The notes under the pieces are model-generated. The model was not told where the DNA came from and searched no databases. It was given only the letters and a program-made list of their open reading frames with translations. A program made the translations under genes and the position numbers. From Vibrio algarum (lineage in GTDB: Bacteria > Pseudomonadota > Gammaproteobacteria > Enterobacterales > Vibrionaceae), in contig NZ_JAQLOI010000001.1 of assembly GCF_028204155.1 (NCBI RefSeq), positions 1,054,001 to 1,118,000 of the forward strand: a DNA stretch of 64,000 nt, given 5' to 3'. Positions 16,599-24,470 of this stretch are shown piece by piece (position 1 is the first letter of the stretch; each line of letters begins with the position of its first letter).

Positions 16599-18188
16599 AT
16601 GTCAAATAGCCCTTTTATAGGTGAAGTTTCTAAGCGTAGAACCTTCGCGATCATCTCTCACCCAGATGCAGGTAAAACAACCATCACCGAAAAAGTGTTA
16701 CTTTTCGGACGTGCTATTCAATCTGCGGGAACAGTAAAAGGCCGTGGGTCTAACCAGCATGCTAAGTCAGACTGGATGGAGATGGAAAAAGAACGTGGTA
16801 TTTCGGTTACAACCTCTGTAATGCAATTTCCATTTAATGATTGCTTAGTTAACCTTCTAGATACTCCAGGACACGAAGACTTTTCTGAGGATACCTACCG
16901 TACCTTAACCGCTGTAGACTCTTGCCTGATGGTTATAGACGCAGCAAAAGGTGTCGAAGACAGAACTCGTAAACTAATGGAAGTAACACGTCTGCGTGAC
17001 ACACCTATCGTTACTTTTATGAACAAGTTGGACCGGGATATTCGAGATCCGATGGAACTGCTTGATGAGGTTGAAGGTGAGCTGAATATGGCTTGTGCGC
17101 CTATCTCTTGGCCAATCGGCTGCGGTAAAGAATTCAAAGGTGTTTACCATATTCATCGTGACGAAACGATCCTCTATTCGACGGGTCAAGGCCACACGAT
17201 TCAAGATGAGAACATAATTAAAGGGTTAGATAATCCAGAACTTGATGCTGCTATCGGTGATGAGTTAGCCGAACAACTCAGAGATGAATTGGAGTTAGTA
17301 ATTGGTGCATCGCATGAGTTTGATCAAGAACTGTTTCTTGCTGGTGAACTGACCCCAGTATTTTTTGGTACGGCTCTTGGTAACTTTGGCGTAGATCATA
17401 TGCTAGAAGGGTTAACTCAATGGGCTCCACAACCTCTGTCTCGCCAAGCAAATGAACGTGAAGTAAATGCTACGGAAGAGGCGTTTTCAGGCTTTATATT
17501 TAAGATTCAAGCGAATATGGATCCAAAGCACCGAGATCGTATTGCTTTTATGCGTATTGTTTCTGGTACCTATACTCAAGGGATGAAAATGAACCACGTT
17601 CGTCTTGGCAAGCAGATTAATATTTCTGATGCGGTGACGTTTATGGCCGGTGACCGCTCTCGCGCGGAACATGCTTATGCAGGTGACATCATAGGGTTAC
17701 ACAACCACGGTACCATTCAGATAGGGGATACCTTTACTCAAGGTGAAGCGCTTAAGTTCTCTGGTATACCTAATTTTGCGCCAGAATTATTCCGTCGTAT
17801 CCGCTTACGTGATCCTTTAAAACAGAAGCAACTGCTCAAAGGATTAGTTCAGCTTTCTGAAGAAGGTGCTGTTCAAGTATTCCGTCCTTTACAAAATAAT
17901 GACCTTATCGTAGGTGCAGTAGGTGTTCTACAGTTCGATGTGGTTGTTGCTCGCTTGAAGTCAGAATACAACGTAGAAGCGATTTATGAAGGCATTAATG
18001 TCGCGACTGCTCGTTGGGTTGAATGTGATGATGAAAAGAAGCTGGATGAGTTTAGACGTAAAGGGCAAGCGAATTTGGCTCTTGATGGTGGCGATAACCT
18101 TTCTTACATCGCTCCGACAATGGTAAATCTAAACTTGGCTCAAGAGCGTTTCCCTGATATTCAGTTTAGGGCGACACGAGAGCACTAA
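16599..18188 (+). CDS. prfC: Peptide chain release factor 3
   Basis: RF3 is the translational GTPase that ejects RF1/RF2 after termination. From ATG 16599 the product has 529 residues, the exact E. coli length, beginning MSNSPFIGEVSKRRTFAIIS. A TTG at 16575 would add eight residues and is not favoured. The G1 motif HPDAGKTT, DTPGHEDFSEDTYRTL and NKLDRDIRDP are clear, and domains II and III follow. The 219 nt before the gene show no strong hairpin; a promoter is probably there but I could not pick hexamers with confidence. Confidence 0.97.
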   Translation: MSNSPFIGEVSKRRTFAIISHPDAGKTTITEKVLLFGRAIQSAGTVKGRGSNQHAKSDWMEMEKERGISVTTSVMQFPFNDCLVNLLDTPGHEDFSEDTYRTLTAVDSCLMVIDAAKGVEDRTRKLMEVTRLRDTPIVTFMNKLDRDIRDPMELLDEVEGELNMACAPISWPIGCGKEFKGVYHIHRDETILYSTGQGHTIQDENIIKGLDNPELDAAIGDELAEQLRDELELVIGASHEFDQELFLAGELTPVFFGTALGNFGVDHMLEGLTQWAPQPLSRQANEREVNATEEAFSGFIFKIQANMDPKHRDRIAFMRIVSGTYTQGMKMNHVRLGKQINISDAVTFMAGDRSRAEHAYAGDIIGLHNHGTIQIGDTFTQGEALKFSGIPNFAPELFRRIRLRDPLKQKQLLKGLVQLSEEGAVQVFRPLQNNDLIVGAVGVLQFDVVVARLKSEYNVEAIYEGINVATARWVECDDEKKLDEFRRKGQANLALDGGDNLSYIAPTMVNLNLAQERFPDIQFRATREH

Positions 18189-18206
18189 TCAAAGTGTATG
18201 AATATT

Positions 18207-18238
18207 AAAAAAATGGAGCCGAATGGCTCCATTTTTTT
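18207..18238. terminator. Shared bidirectional terminator between prfC and the nucleoside ABC operon
   Basis: A 14-bp stem (18207-18220 with 18225-18238) has A7 on one flank and T7 on the other. It therefore works for both the plus-strand prfC transcript and the minus-strand operon ending at 18245. Confidence 0.9.
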
Positions 18239-18244
18239 ATGTCG

Positions 18245-19210
18245 TTATTCACGTTCTTTAGTATAAGGTACACCAACTGCTTTTGGAGCTATCGCTTTGC
18301 CGATAAACCCTGCAAGTAGGAATACAGTTAGCACATATGGAATCGCTTCGATGGCTTGTACTGGAATAGGGAAGTCACCAATGCTTACACCTTGTAGGCG
18401 AATTGCTAAGGCATCTAAGAATCCAAATAACAAACAGGCACCCATTGCGGTAAATGGTTTCCACTTACCGAATATCAGCGCGGCTAAAGCCATATAGCCT
18501 TTACCTGCACTCATGTTTGGAATGAACTGTGCTGTTTGACCAACAGATAGGTAAACCCCACCGATACCCACTAAAATACCGCAAATGACCATTGCGCTAT
18601 AACGCATTTTAACCACGGAAATACCAGCAGTATCAACAGCGCTCGGAGATTCACCTACGGCACGTAAACGAAGGCCAAAACGAGTCTTGAACATGACATA
18701 CCAAGCTAACGGTACAATGAGTACAACTAAATACTCAAGTGCTGAGTGGCCGCTAAGTAACTCGGAGTACAAAAGACCAATGACTGGTGTGTCTGCTAGT
18801 GATTCAGCACCAGGCAAATGAATTGGTGCAAAACGAGCATCACCAGATAACGCAGGTGTTTGACCACCTTGATGGAACCAGTGACGGCCAAGTGTTACCG
18901 TTAAGCCAGCCGCAAGTATATTGATCGCCATACCACTGACTACTTGGTCACCACGGTGAGTTATAGAGGCAAAGCCATGCAGTAATGCCAATAAAACCGA
19001 TACAGTAACACCACCAATAAGGCCGAGCCATGCCGAGCCAGTTACATGAGCTAACGCCGCTCCTGTAAATGCTGCGGCCAATAGTTTACCTTCTAGCGCA
19101 ATGTTCACTATGCCTGAACGTTCACTAAACATACCTGCAAGTGATGCCAAAATAAGGGGAGTGGCAACACGTATTGTTGCATCAAGCATTAAAATAATCG
19201 TTTCAAACAT
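18245..19210 (-). CDS. Nucleoside ABC transporter permease 2 (NupQ/YufQ type)
   Basis: This 321-residue inner-membrane protein has about nine hydrophobic segments and belongs to the branched permease family (BPD_transp_2) shared by ribose and nucleoside importers. ERSGIVNIALEGKLL near residue 30 and LRAVGESPSAVDTAGISV, a cytosolic coupling segment facing the ATPase, are typical of the YufQ/NupQ group. It starts 2 nt after the preceding permease stop and is the last gene of a four-gene operon (binding protein, ATPase, two permeases). Nucleoside specificity is inferred from the BmpA-type receptor and the neighbouring nupC and deo genes. Confidence 0.88.
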   Translation of the reverse strand: MFETIILMLDATIRVATPLILASLAGMFSERSGIVNIALEGKLLAAAFTGAALAHVTGSAWLGLIGGVTVSVLLALLHGFASITHRGDQVVSGMAINILAAGLTVTLGRHWFHQGGQTPALSGDARFAPIHLPGAESLADTPVIGLLYSELLSGHSALEYLVVLIVPLAWYVMFKTRFGLRLRAVGESPSAVDTAGISVVKMRYSAMVICGILVGIGGVYLSVGQTAQFIPNMSAGKGYMALAALIFGKWKPFTAMGACLLFGFLDALAIRLQGVSIGDFPIPVQAIEAIPYVLTVFLLAGFIGKAIAPKAVGVPYTKERE

Positions 19211-19212
19211 GA

Positions 19213-20325
19213 TTAAGCCGCTCCGTTTTCAGATTTAGCAAACAGTCTTAGGTATGTGCGTTCTAAAGTTGGTCTAAACATATGTTCTAAAGCACCAGAG
19301 AACAAAATCACCAACCCTTGAAGTACCACAACAATATTTCGGTCTACACCGTATTCAAAACTGAGCTCTGCTCCACCTTGATATAAAAAGCCAAAAAGTA
19401 AACTTGCTAGAAGCACACCAATAGGGTGATTACGTCCCATCAACGCGACGGCAATACCGGTGAAACCAAAACCTTCTACAAAGTTCAGTTTTATTTGATG
19501 CAGTTCACCTTGCAATACGTTCAAGCCGAAAAATCCCGCCAACATACCTGAAATAATCATGGTGAGGACTACGATTTTAATGTAATTGATCCCTGCGTAT
19601 CCTGCTGCTGAAGGGTTCGCACCTACAGAGCGAATTTCATATCCCCAGCGCGAATGCCAGATAAATAACCAGACAAAAAGACAGCAGAATAATGCAAAGA
19701 AGAAACTTAAATTCAGTGGACTTGCCGCCATTTCAATACCAAAAACAGAAAGCATTTCGTGCATCTTTGGCAACCAACTGCTTACTGCAAAGACACGACT
19801 TTCTGTTGCCATGGTGTTGTCTGGTTTAAGTACGTCTACCAAAAGGTAAGCCATTAAAGAAGCAGCAATGAAGTTGAACATGATCGTAGTAATTACGATA
19901 TGTGAACCTCTTTTGGCTTGAAGGTAAGCAGGTATAAATGCCCAGGCAGCACCAAATAGACCACCTGCTATGATGGCGATAGGAAATACGATATACCATG
20001 GGGCATATTCACCAAGAGTAAGGCAAACGAGTCCAACACCCAGGCCTCCTATGTATGCTTGCCCTTCACCACCAATGTTAAATAACCCAGCGTGGAATGC
20101 GACAGAAACGGCTAATCCAGTAAAAATAAAACCAGTAGCGTAATACAGTGTATAGCCAAAACCTTCTGCGTAACCAAACGCGCCTGTCCACATGACTTTT
20201 GCAGCGTCTATTGGATTTATATCAATATATATAAATAACAATGCTGAAACTAAAAAAGCGACTAATACATTAACTGCGGGTAACAATGCTACGGTTACCC
20301 AAGCAGGAACCTTAACTTGGCTCAT
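19213..20325 (-). CDS. Nucleoside ABC transporter permease 1 (NupP/YufP type)
   Basis: This 370-residue membrane protein is the larger of the two permeases. FHAGLFNIGGEGQAYIGG after the second helix, and IRSVGANPSAAGYAGINYIKI as the likely ATPase-coupling loop, place it with the YufP/NupP family. AAGGAG precedes the ATG. The start overlaps the ATPase stop by one base (TAATG on the minus strand), so stoichiometric coupled translation is likely. Confidence 0.88.
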   Translation of the reverse strand: MSQVKVPAWVTVALLPAVNVLVAFLVSALLFIYIDINPIDAAKVMWTGAFGYAEGFGYTLYYATGFIFTGLAVSVAFHAGLFNIGGEGQAYIGGLGVGLVCLTLGEYAPWYIVFPIAIIAGGLFGAAWAFIPAYLQAKRGSHIVITTIMFNFIAASLMAYLLVDVLKPDNTMATESRVFAVSSWLPKMHEMLSVFGIEMAASPLNLSFFFALFCCLFVWLFIWHSRWGYEIRSVGANPSAAGYAGINYIKIVVLTMIISGMLAGFFGLNVLQGELHQIKLNFVEGFGFTGIAVALMGRNHPIGVLLASLLFGFLYQGGAELSFEYGVDRNIVVVLQGLVILFSGALEHMFRPTLERTYLRLFAKSENGAA

Positions 20326-21893
20326 TATGCGTCTCCTTGAGTTTGTGCGTTGTCTTTAAGATGATCAGGCATAATGTTTGCCATCATGAGTCCTAATGTT
20401 TTTTCATCAGCTTGGTCTGCTTGGACTTCACCAACGATGCTGCCGTCGAAAACCACAATGATTCGATCAGCCAAACTTAAGATCTCGTCTAACTCTACGG
20501 ATACGAGTAAAACGGCTTTACCTTCATCACGACTCGCTATGATCTGTTTATGTATATATTCTATCGCACCAATATCGACCCCACGAGTTGGTTGCCCAAC
20601 CAGTAGAACATTTGGGTTCTCTTCCATTTCTCTCGCAATGACGAGTTTTTGTTGGTTACCACCAGAAAAATTAGCTGTCTTAAGAGTGACATCATTAGGA
20701 CGAACATCCCACTTGTCCATACTAGATTGACAAAGTGTTTTGATGGTTTCTTTGTTTTGAAGTAGCCCTTTATTGTATTTTGGTAAATTATGGTAACCAA
20801 GAATATAGGCTTCTTGTGCTTCAAATTTATTGATTAATCCCTGTTTATGTCTATCTTCAGGAATATGACCGACACCCATAGCACGAACTTGCTGAGGGTC
20901 ACTTGGATTTTCAGGAGTAACGCTATTGCCGTTCAGCTCAATGCTTCCTGATGCTGGTTTCAATATACCGGACAGTAGACCGAGAATTTCAGATTGACCG
21001 TTGCCAGAAACGCCGGCAATACCAACAATTTCACCTTCTCGTACTGAAAAACTGATCTCTTTAATTCTTTGAACTTTACTGTCATCGAAATAGCTGAGCT
21101 TATCTACTTTGATGAGCGTCTGTTTCGGTTCGGCTTGTTCCTTTTCTACTTTAAGGCGAACCTTACGTCCAACCATCAGCTCAGCTAACTGATCTTGATT
21201 CGTCTCTGCTGTCACGACGTGATCAACCATAGTGCCTTGACGCATGACAGAAATGTTATCGGTGATGGCTAATACTTCACGCAATTTGTGCGTGATGATC
21301 ATAACCGTAGTACCTTGTGTACGAAGCTTATCAAGGATAGTGAAAAGGTGGTCAGCTTCTTGTGGAGTCAAAACACCTGTTGGTTCGTCAAGTATAAGTA
21401 TCTTGGCATCACGATATAATGCTTTTAGAATTTCAACGCGTTGTTGTAAACCTACCGGTAGCTCGCCAACAATGGCATCAAGCGGAACCTCTAGGCCGTA
21501 ATCTTTTTCGATTTGAATTAGTTTTTTGCGAGCAGAGCTTAAGCTATCTTCCAGCTTCCATCCATTTTCAGCACCGAGTACTATATTTTCTAATACAGTA
21601 AAAGTTTCGACCAGCATGAAATGCTGATGAACCATGCCAATTCCTGCACTAATCGCTTCTTGAGAATTTGATGGTTGGTAGTCTTTATTATTAACGAGCA
21701 TCGTGCCAGTATCGGCAGTGTAAAAGCCATATATGATACTCATTAAAGTGGATTTACCAGCGCCATTTTCACCGATTATACCGTGAATGGTGCCTGCGGG
21801 AACTTTCAGGTCAATATCGCGGTTGGCATGTACTGCTCCAAAACGCTTATTTACCTGCTTTAGTTCAATGGCAAAATTTTGATCTTGAGTCAC
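20325..21893 (-). CDS. Nucleoside ABC transporter ATP-binding protein, duplicated ABC (NupO/YufO type)
   Basis: This 522-residue protein contains two tandem ABC domains, like RbsA. The first has Walker A GENGAGKST, a Q-loop in GMVHQHFMLVE and Walker B ILILDEPT. The second has the variant GVSGNGQSE in place of Walker A, signature SGGNQQK, and VGQPTRGVDIG where the Walker B region lies. As in the RbsA family, the second site lacks the P-loop Lys and the first lacks a canonical signature, so one composite site is probably catalytic. GTG 21893 is preceded by AGGA. A hairpin-containing 103-nt gap separates it from the binding-protein gene. Confidence 0.9.
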   Translation of the reverse strand: MTQDQNFAIELKQVNKRFGAVHANRDIDLKVPAGTIHGIIGENGAGKSTLMSIIYGFYTADTGTMLVNNKDYQPSNSQEAISAGIGMVHQHFMLVETFTVLENIVLGAENGWKLEDSLSSARKKLIQIEKDYGLEVPLDAIVGELPVGLQQRVEILKALYRDAKILILDEPTGVLTPQEADHLFTILDKLRTQGTTVMIITHKLREVLAITDNISVMRQGTMVDHVVTAETNQDQLAELMVGRKVRLKVEKEQAEPKQTLIKVDKLSYFDDSKVQRIKEISFSVREGEIVGIAGVSGNGQSEILGLLSGILKPASGSIELNGNSVTPENPSDPQQVRAMGVGHIPEDRHKQGLINKFEAQEAYILGYHNLPKYNKGLLQNKETIKTLCQSSMDKWDVRPNDVTLKTANFSGGNQQKLVIAREMEENPNVLLVGQPTRGVDIGAIEYIHKQIIASRDEGKAVLLVSVELDEILSLADRIIVVFDGSIVGEVQADQADEKTLGLMMANIMPDHLKDNAQTQGDA

Positions 21894-21925
21894 GTAGAAT
21901 TCCTGAACTGCAAAATAAAATGAGT

Positions 21926-21965
21926 ACGCCGTTGCTTAAAGTTTCGAAACTAAAAACAACGGCGT
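21926..21965 (-). promoter_or_regulatory. Intercistronic hairpin between binding-protein and ATPase genes
   Basis: Perfect 9-bp arms (21926-21934 and 21957-21965) enclose a smaller palindrome GTTTCGAAAC (21941-21950). There is no long T-run directly after it on the minus strand. It probably stabilises the upstream binding-protein mRNA or attenuates transcription, a usual way to make more receptor than membrane components. Confidence 0.6.
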
Positions 21966-21996
21966 AAAGATCATCTAAATACTGATAACTTTATGA

Positions 21997-22995
21997 TTAG
22001 TAGTTACAAGTATTATCTGACATGTAGTCATGTACAGAGATCTTTCCTGAGATGATGTCGGCTTCAAGAGCTTCAACATAAGCTTTGATTTCTGGAGTGA
22101 TTAGGCTTTCGTTATTCGCATCGAGAGCCCAAGATACACCACCTTCTTTTAAGCCAAGAGCTTTGATACCTGGTTTCCAAGCGCCAGCAACGTCTGCTCT
22201 CCACGTTTCTTTAGCTGCTACACCAACACTTTTAACCATAGAGGTTAGCATGGTGCCAGGTTGTAGGTGGTTTTGGTTTGAGTCAACACCTATAGCGTAT
22301 TTACCAGCATCTTTAGCCGCTTGGTAGACACCCAAACCTGTACCGCCAGCAGCAGCATAGATTACGTCAGCATCTTTAGAAAACTGTGATTTAGCAAGCT
22401 CTGAGCCTTTTGCAGGGTCAGCGAATGCCGCAGGTGTTGAACCTGTCATGTTTTGAAGTACAGTTGCGTCAGCGTTAGCGTATTTAGCACCTTGCTCATA
22501 ACCACAAGCAAATTTACGGATAAGTGGAATATCCATACCACCGATGAAGCCTACTGTGCCTGTTTTAGAAGCTTTTGCTGCAATAGCACCAACAAGGAAA
22601 GAACCTTCATGCTCTTTAAACACGATAGATTGAACGTTTGGCTTATCAACGACCATATCGATGATAGTAAATTTAATCTCTGGGAACTCAGTAGCCACTT
22701 TTTCCACTGCTGATGCCATGTTAAAGCCAACCGCAACGATTGGGCTAAAACCACGACTTGCCAAGCGACGAAGGCCTTGTTCACGTTGAGCTTCGTTCTG
22801 TGGCTCAAATTCACGAACTTTAATGCCGTCTTCAGCTTCTAGTACTTTAACGCCATTTTGATATACAGCTTCGTTAAAAGATTTGTCAAATTTTCCTGCT
22901 GTATCATAAATAACTGCTGGTTTCGGTGCTGCGAACACGCTGAATGAAGATACTGCTAGCGCTAATGCAGTTAGCTTAAGAGTAGTTTTTTTCAC
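21997..22995 (-). CDS. BmpA/PnrA-type nucleoside-binding periplasmic protein
   Basis: This 332-residue substrate receptor belongs to the Bmp/Med family, whose characterised members (Treponema PnrA, Streptococcus and Bacillus homologues) bind nucleosides. A Sec signal peptide ends at about residue 22 (SSFSVFA-A) and has no lipobox Cys, so here it is a soluble periplasmic protein, unlike Gram-positive homologues. AVIYDTAGKFDKSFNEAVYQNG is the family's N-terminal signature, and GAIAAKASKTGTVGFIGGMD lies mid-protein. The start is GTG with AGGGA upstream. A CRP-like site lies about 200 bp upstream. It is the first gene of the ABC operon. Confidence 0.9.
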   Translation of the reverse strand: MKKTTLKLTALALAVSSFSVFAAPKPAVIYDTAGKFDKSFNEAVYQNGVKVLEAEDGIKVREFEPQNEAQREQGLRRLASRGFSPIVAVGFNMASAVEKVATEFPEIKFTIIDMVVDKPNVQSIVFKEHEGSFLVGAIAAKASKTGTVGFIGGMDIPLIRKFACGYEQGAKYANADATVLQNMTGSTPAAFADPAKGSELAKSQFSKDADVIYAAAGGTGLGVYQAAKDAGKYAIGVDSNQNHLQPGTMLTSMVKSVGVAAKETWRADVAGAWKPGIKALGLKEGGVSWALDANNESLITPEIKAYVEALEADIISGKISVHDYMSDNTCNY

Positions 22996-23344
22996 TGTAT
23001 GAATCCCTATATTTTTATCCCAAACTCAAAACGAATAAATTGAGTGCCATTTATATTTATATGCAACTGTATTGATGGTCTTGTGCAAGTGTGTACACAT
23101 AAACAGTTATCACCCGCCAGTTTATCGTTTGCTTGGCAAAAAAAAGCGTTTTGCTCACAGGTAAACTAGGTAATACGACATCGTAGTAATAAAAAATTAG
23201 ATCTATGTCACATATTTTTGGCGAATGCTCTGAGGTTGCTCTTTTATATTGATGTATTTTATAAAAAATTAGAGCAAAAATTGTTCGTTATGAGACTCTA
23301 ATTGATATTATTTAAAGGTTATGAATGTTAAAGGTGCCTAATAG
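22996..23344. promoter_or_regulatory. Divergent intergenic region with a CRP-like site
   Basis: These 349 nt separate the minus-strand binding-protein gene from the plus-strand TatD gene. A CRP-like site spans 23194-23215; on the minus strand it has TGTGA, a 6-nt spacer and TCTAA. A TATTAC hexamer (23175 to 23170, minus) would place its centre at -41.5, a class II position, leaving a leader of about 170 nt. A TGTGTACACA palindrome lies at 23089-23098. I see no small gene. Confidence 0.5.
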
Positions 23345-24268
23345 ATGTTGGATTATCTGAAAAAAGCGCTCAAAAGATACGATGAATGGTGTAAGTCTCT
23401 AGGTTTAACTCCAGAGCAAAAACGTTGCTGTGTGCCGATTAAAAAAGAAGATATTTTTGAATCGAAAGAGAAAAAAATGAGTGAAGCTCATTTTAGGCTT
23501 TTTGATACTCATTGCCATTTTGATAGAGATGAATTTTCAGACAAAATAGATGAAGAAATTTCTATCGCTAAACAATTTGGAGTCGAGATGTTTCTCATTC
23601 CTGGTTGTGGGGCATTCAATTGGGAAAGAATAGAGTCAATTTGTAATTGTAATAGTGGCATGTTTTATTCTTTAGGCCTACATCCATACTTTATTGAGCA
23701 ACATTTAGATGAACACTTAAATTTGTTGGATCAGTTGTTATCTCGTAAAAATAGTCGCTGTGTTGCGGTAGGAGAGTGTGGCTTAGATTTTTATCATTCT
23801 CGCGAATCTGAAGAGCGTCAAAAGACGCTACTCGCTAAACAGATACAACTTGCAAATAAATATCACCTACCCTTAATACTCCATTCAAGGAAGGCTCATC
23901 AAGAAAGTATCAAAATGCTAAGACAAAATAATATTCTTAGTGGGGGCGTTATCCACGCTTTTACAGGAAGTGTTCAGCAAGCAATGGATTATATTAACTT
24001 AGGGTTCTTTATTGGTGTTGGGGGATCGATTACTTATCCTCGAGCGACTAAAACTCGTCAGACCATTTCTCAAATACCACTTAGTTCTATTGTGTTAGAA
24101 ACAGATGCGCCTGATATGCCGATTTTTGGTCATCAAGGTGAAAATAACCACCCTAAAAATCTAAAGATTATACTAAATGAATTGAACGTGCTTCGAAGTG
24201 AAGACAAGCAAACGATTGCAGATCAGGTTTTTAAAAATAGCAAATCAATGTATACAATTTGTGAATGA
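23345..24268 (+). CDS. TatD-family metal-dependent hydrolase with an N-terminal small-protein module
   Basis: The main part (from about residue 49) is a TatD/YjjV-type TIM-barrel DNase: FDTHCHFD (metal-binding HxH), GLHPYF, VGECGLDFY, LILHSRKA, GGVIHAFTGS and LETDAPDMP are all present. The first 44 residues (MLDYLKKALKRYDEWCKSLG, then LTPEQKRCCVPIKKED) look like an independent 40-50 residue gammaproteobacterial protein of unknown function, DUF5363 as I recall it. That protein is usually encoded just upstream of the TatD gene. Here no stop separates the two. An internal ATG at 23477, 6 nt after AAAGAG, could start TatD alone (263 residues). Function is probably DNA repair or fragment turnover. 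Confidence 0.83.
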   Translation: MLDYLKKALKRYDEWCKSLGLTPEQKRCCVPIKKEDIFESKEKKMSEAHFRLFDTHCHFDRDEFSDKIDEEISIAKQFGVEMFLIPGCGAFNWERIESICNCNSGMFYSLGLHPYFIEQHLDEHLNLLDQLLSRKNSRCVAVGECGLDFYHSRESEERQKTLLAKQIQLANKYHLPLILHSRKAHQESIKMLRQNNILSGGVIHAFTGSVQQAMDYINLGFFIGVGGSITYPRATKTRQTISQIPLSSIVLETDAPDMPIFGHQGENNHPKNLKIILNELNVLRSEDKQTIADQVFKNSKSMYTICE

Positions 24269-24309
24269 AAACATAATAAAATGTTTCAATAGTGAACGTT
24301 TACTGATGG

Positions 24310-24407
24310 GAATGCGATTGCGGTCACACTTTTGAGTGAATGTTTAATGAGTGCAGTACAAAAGTGTGACTTGTATATTACTTTCTATCCTAGGGTCTGT
24401 TTATAAT
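24310..24407 (+). promoter_or_regulatory. nupC promoter with tandem CRP-like sites
   Basis: Site 1 is TGCGA-N6-TCACA at 24313-24328. Site 2 begins TGTGA at 24365, with a weak right half ending 24380. Their centres are 52 bp apart. A consensus TATAAT is at 24402-24407, so the centres fall near -93.5 and -41.5. This is the spacing of CytR/CRP-controlled nucleoside promoters such as E. coli deoP2. The two sites also carry an 11-bp inverted repeat (24323-24333 with 24360-24370). Regulation is inferred. Confidence 0.65.
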
Positions 24408-24470
24408 CGCCTCGCTTTTTAGCACCAATTTTGTCACACGCCACTTAACTAAATAAGGAAGCCATAAACC

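Noticed and set aside
21997..22995. BmpA-type protein as a lipoprotein
   Set aside because: The leader ends in a type I cleavage site (VFA-A) and has no Cys, unlike many Gram-positive members.
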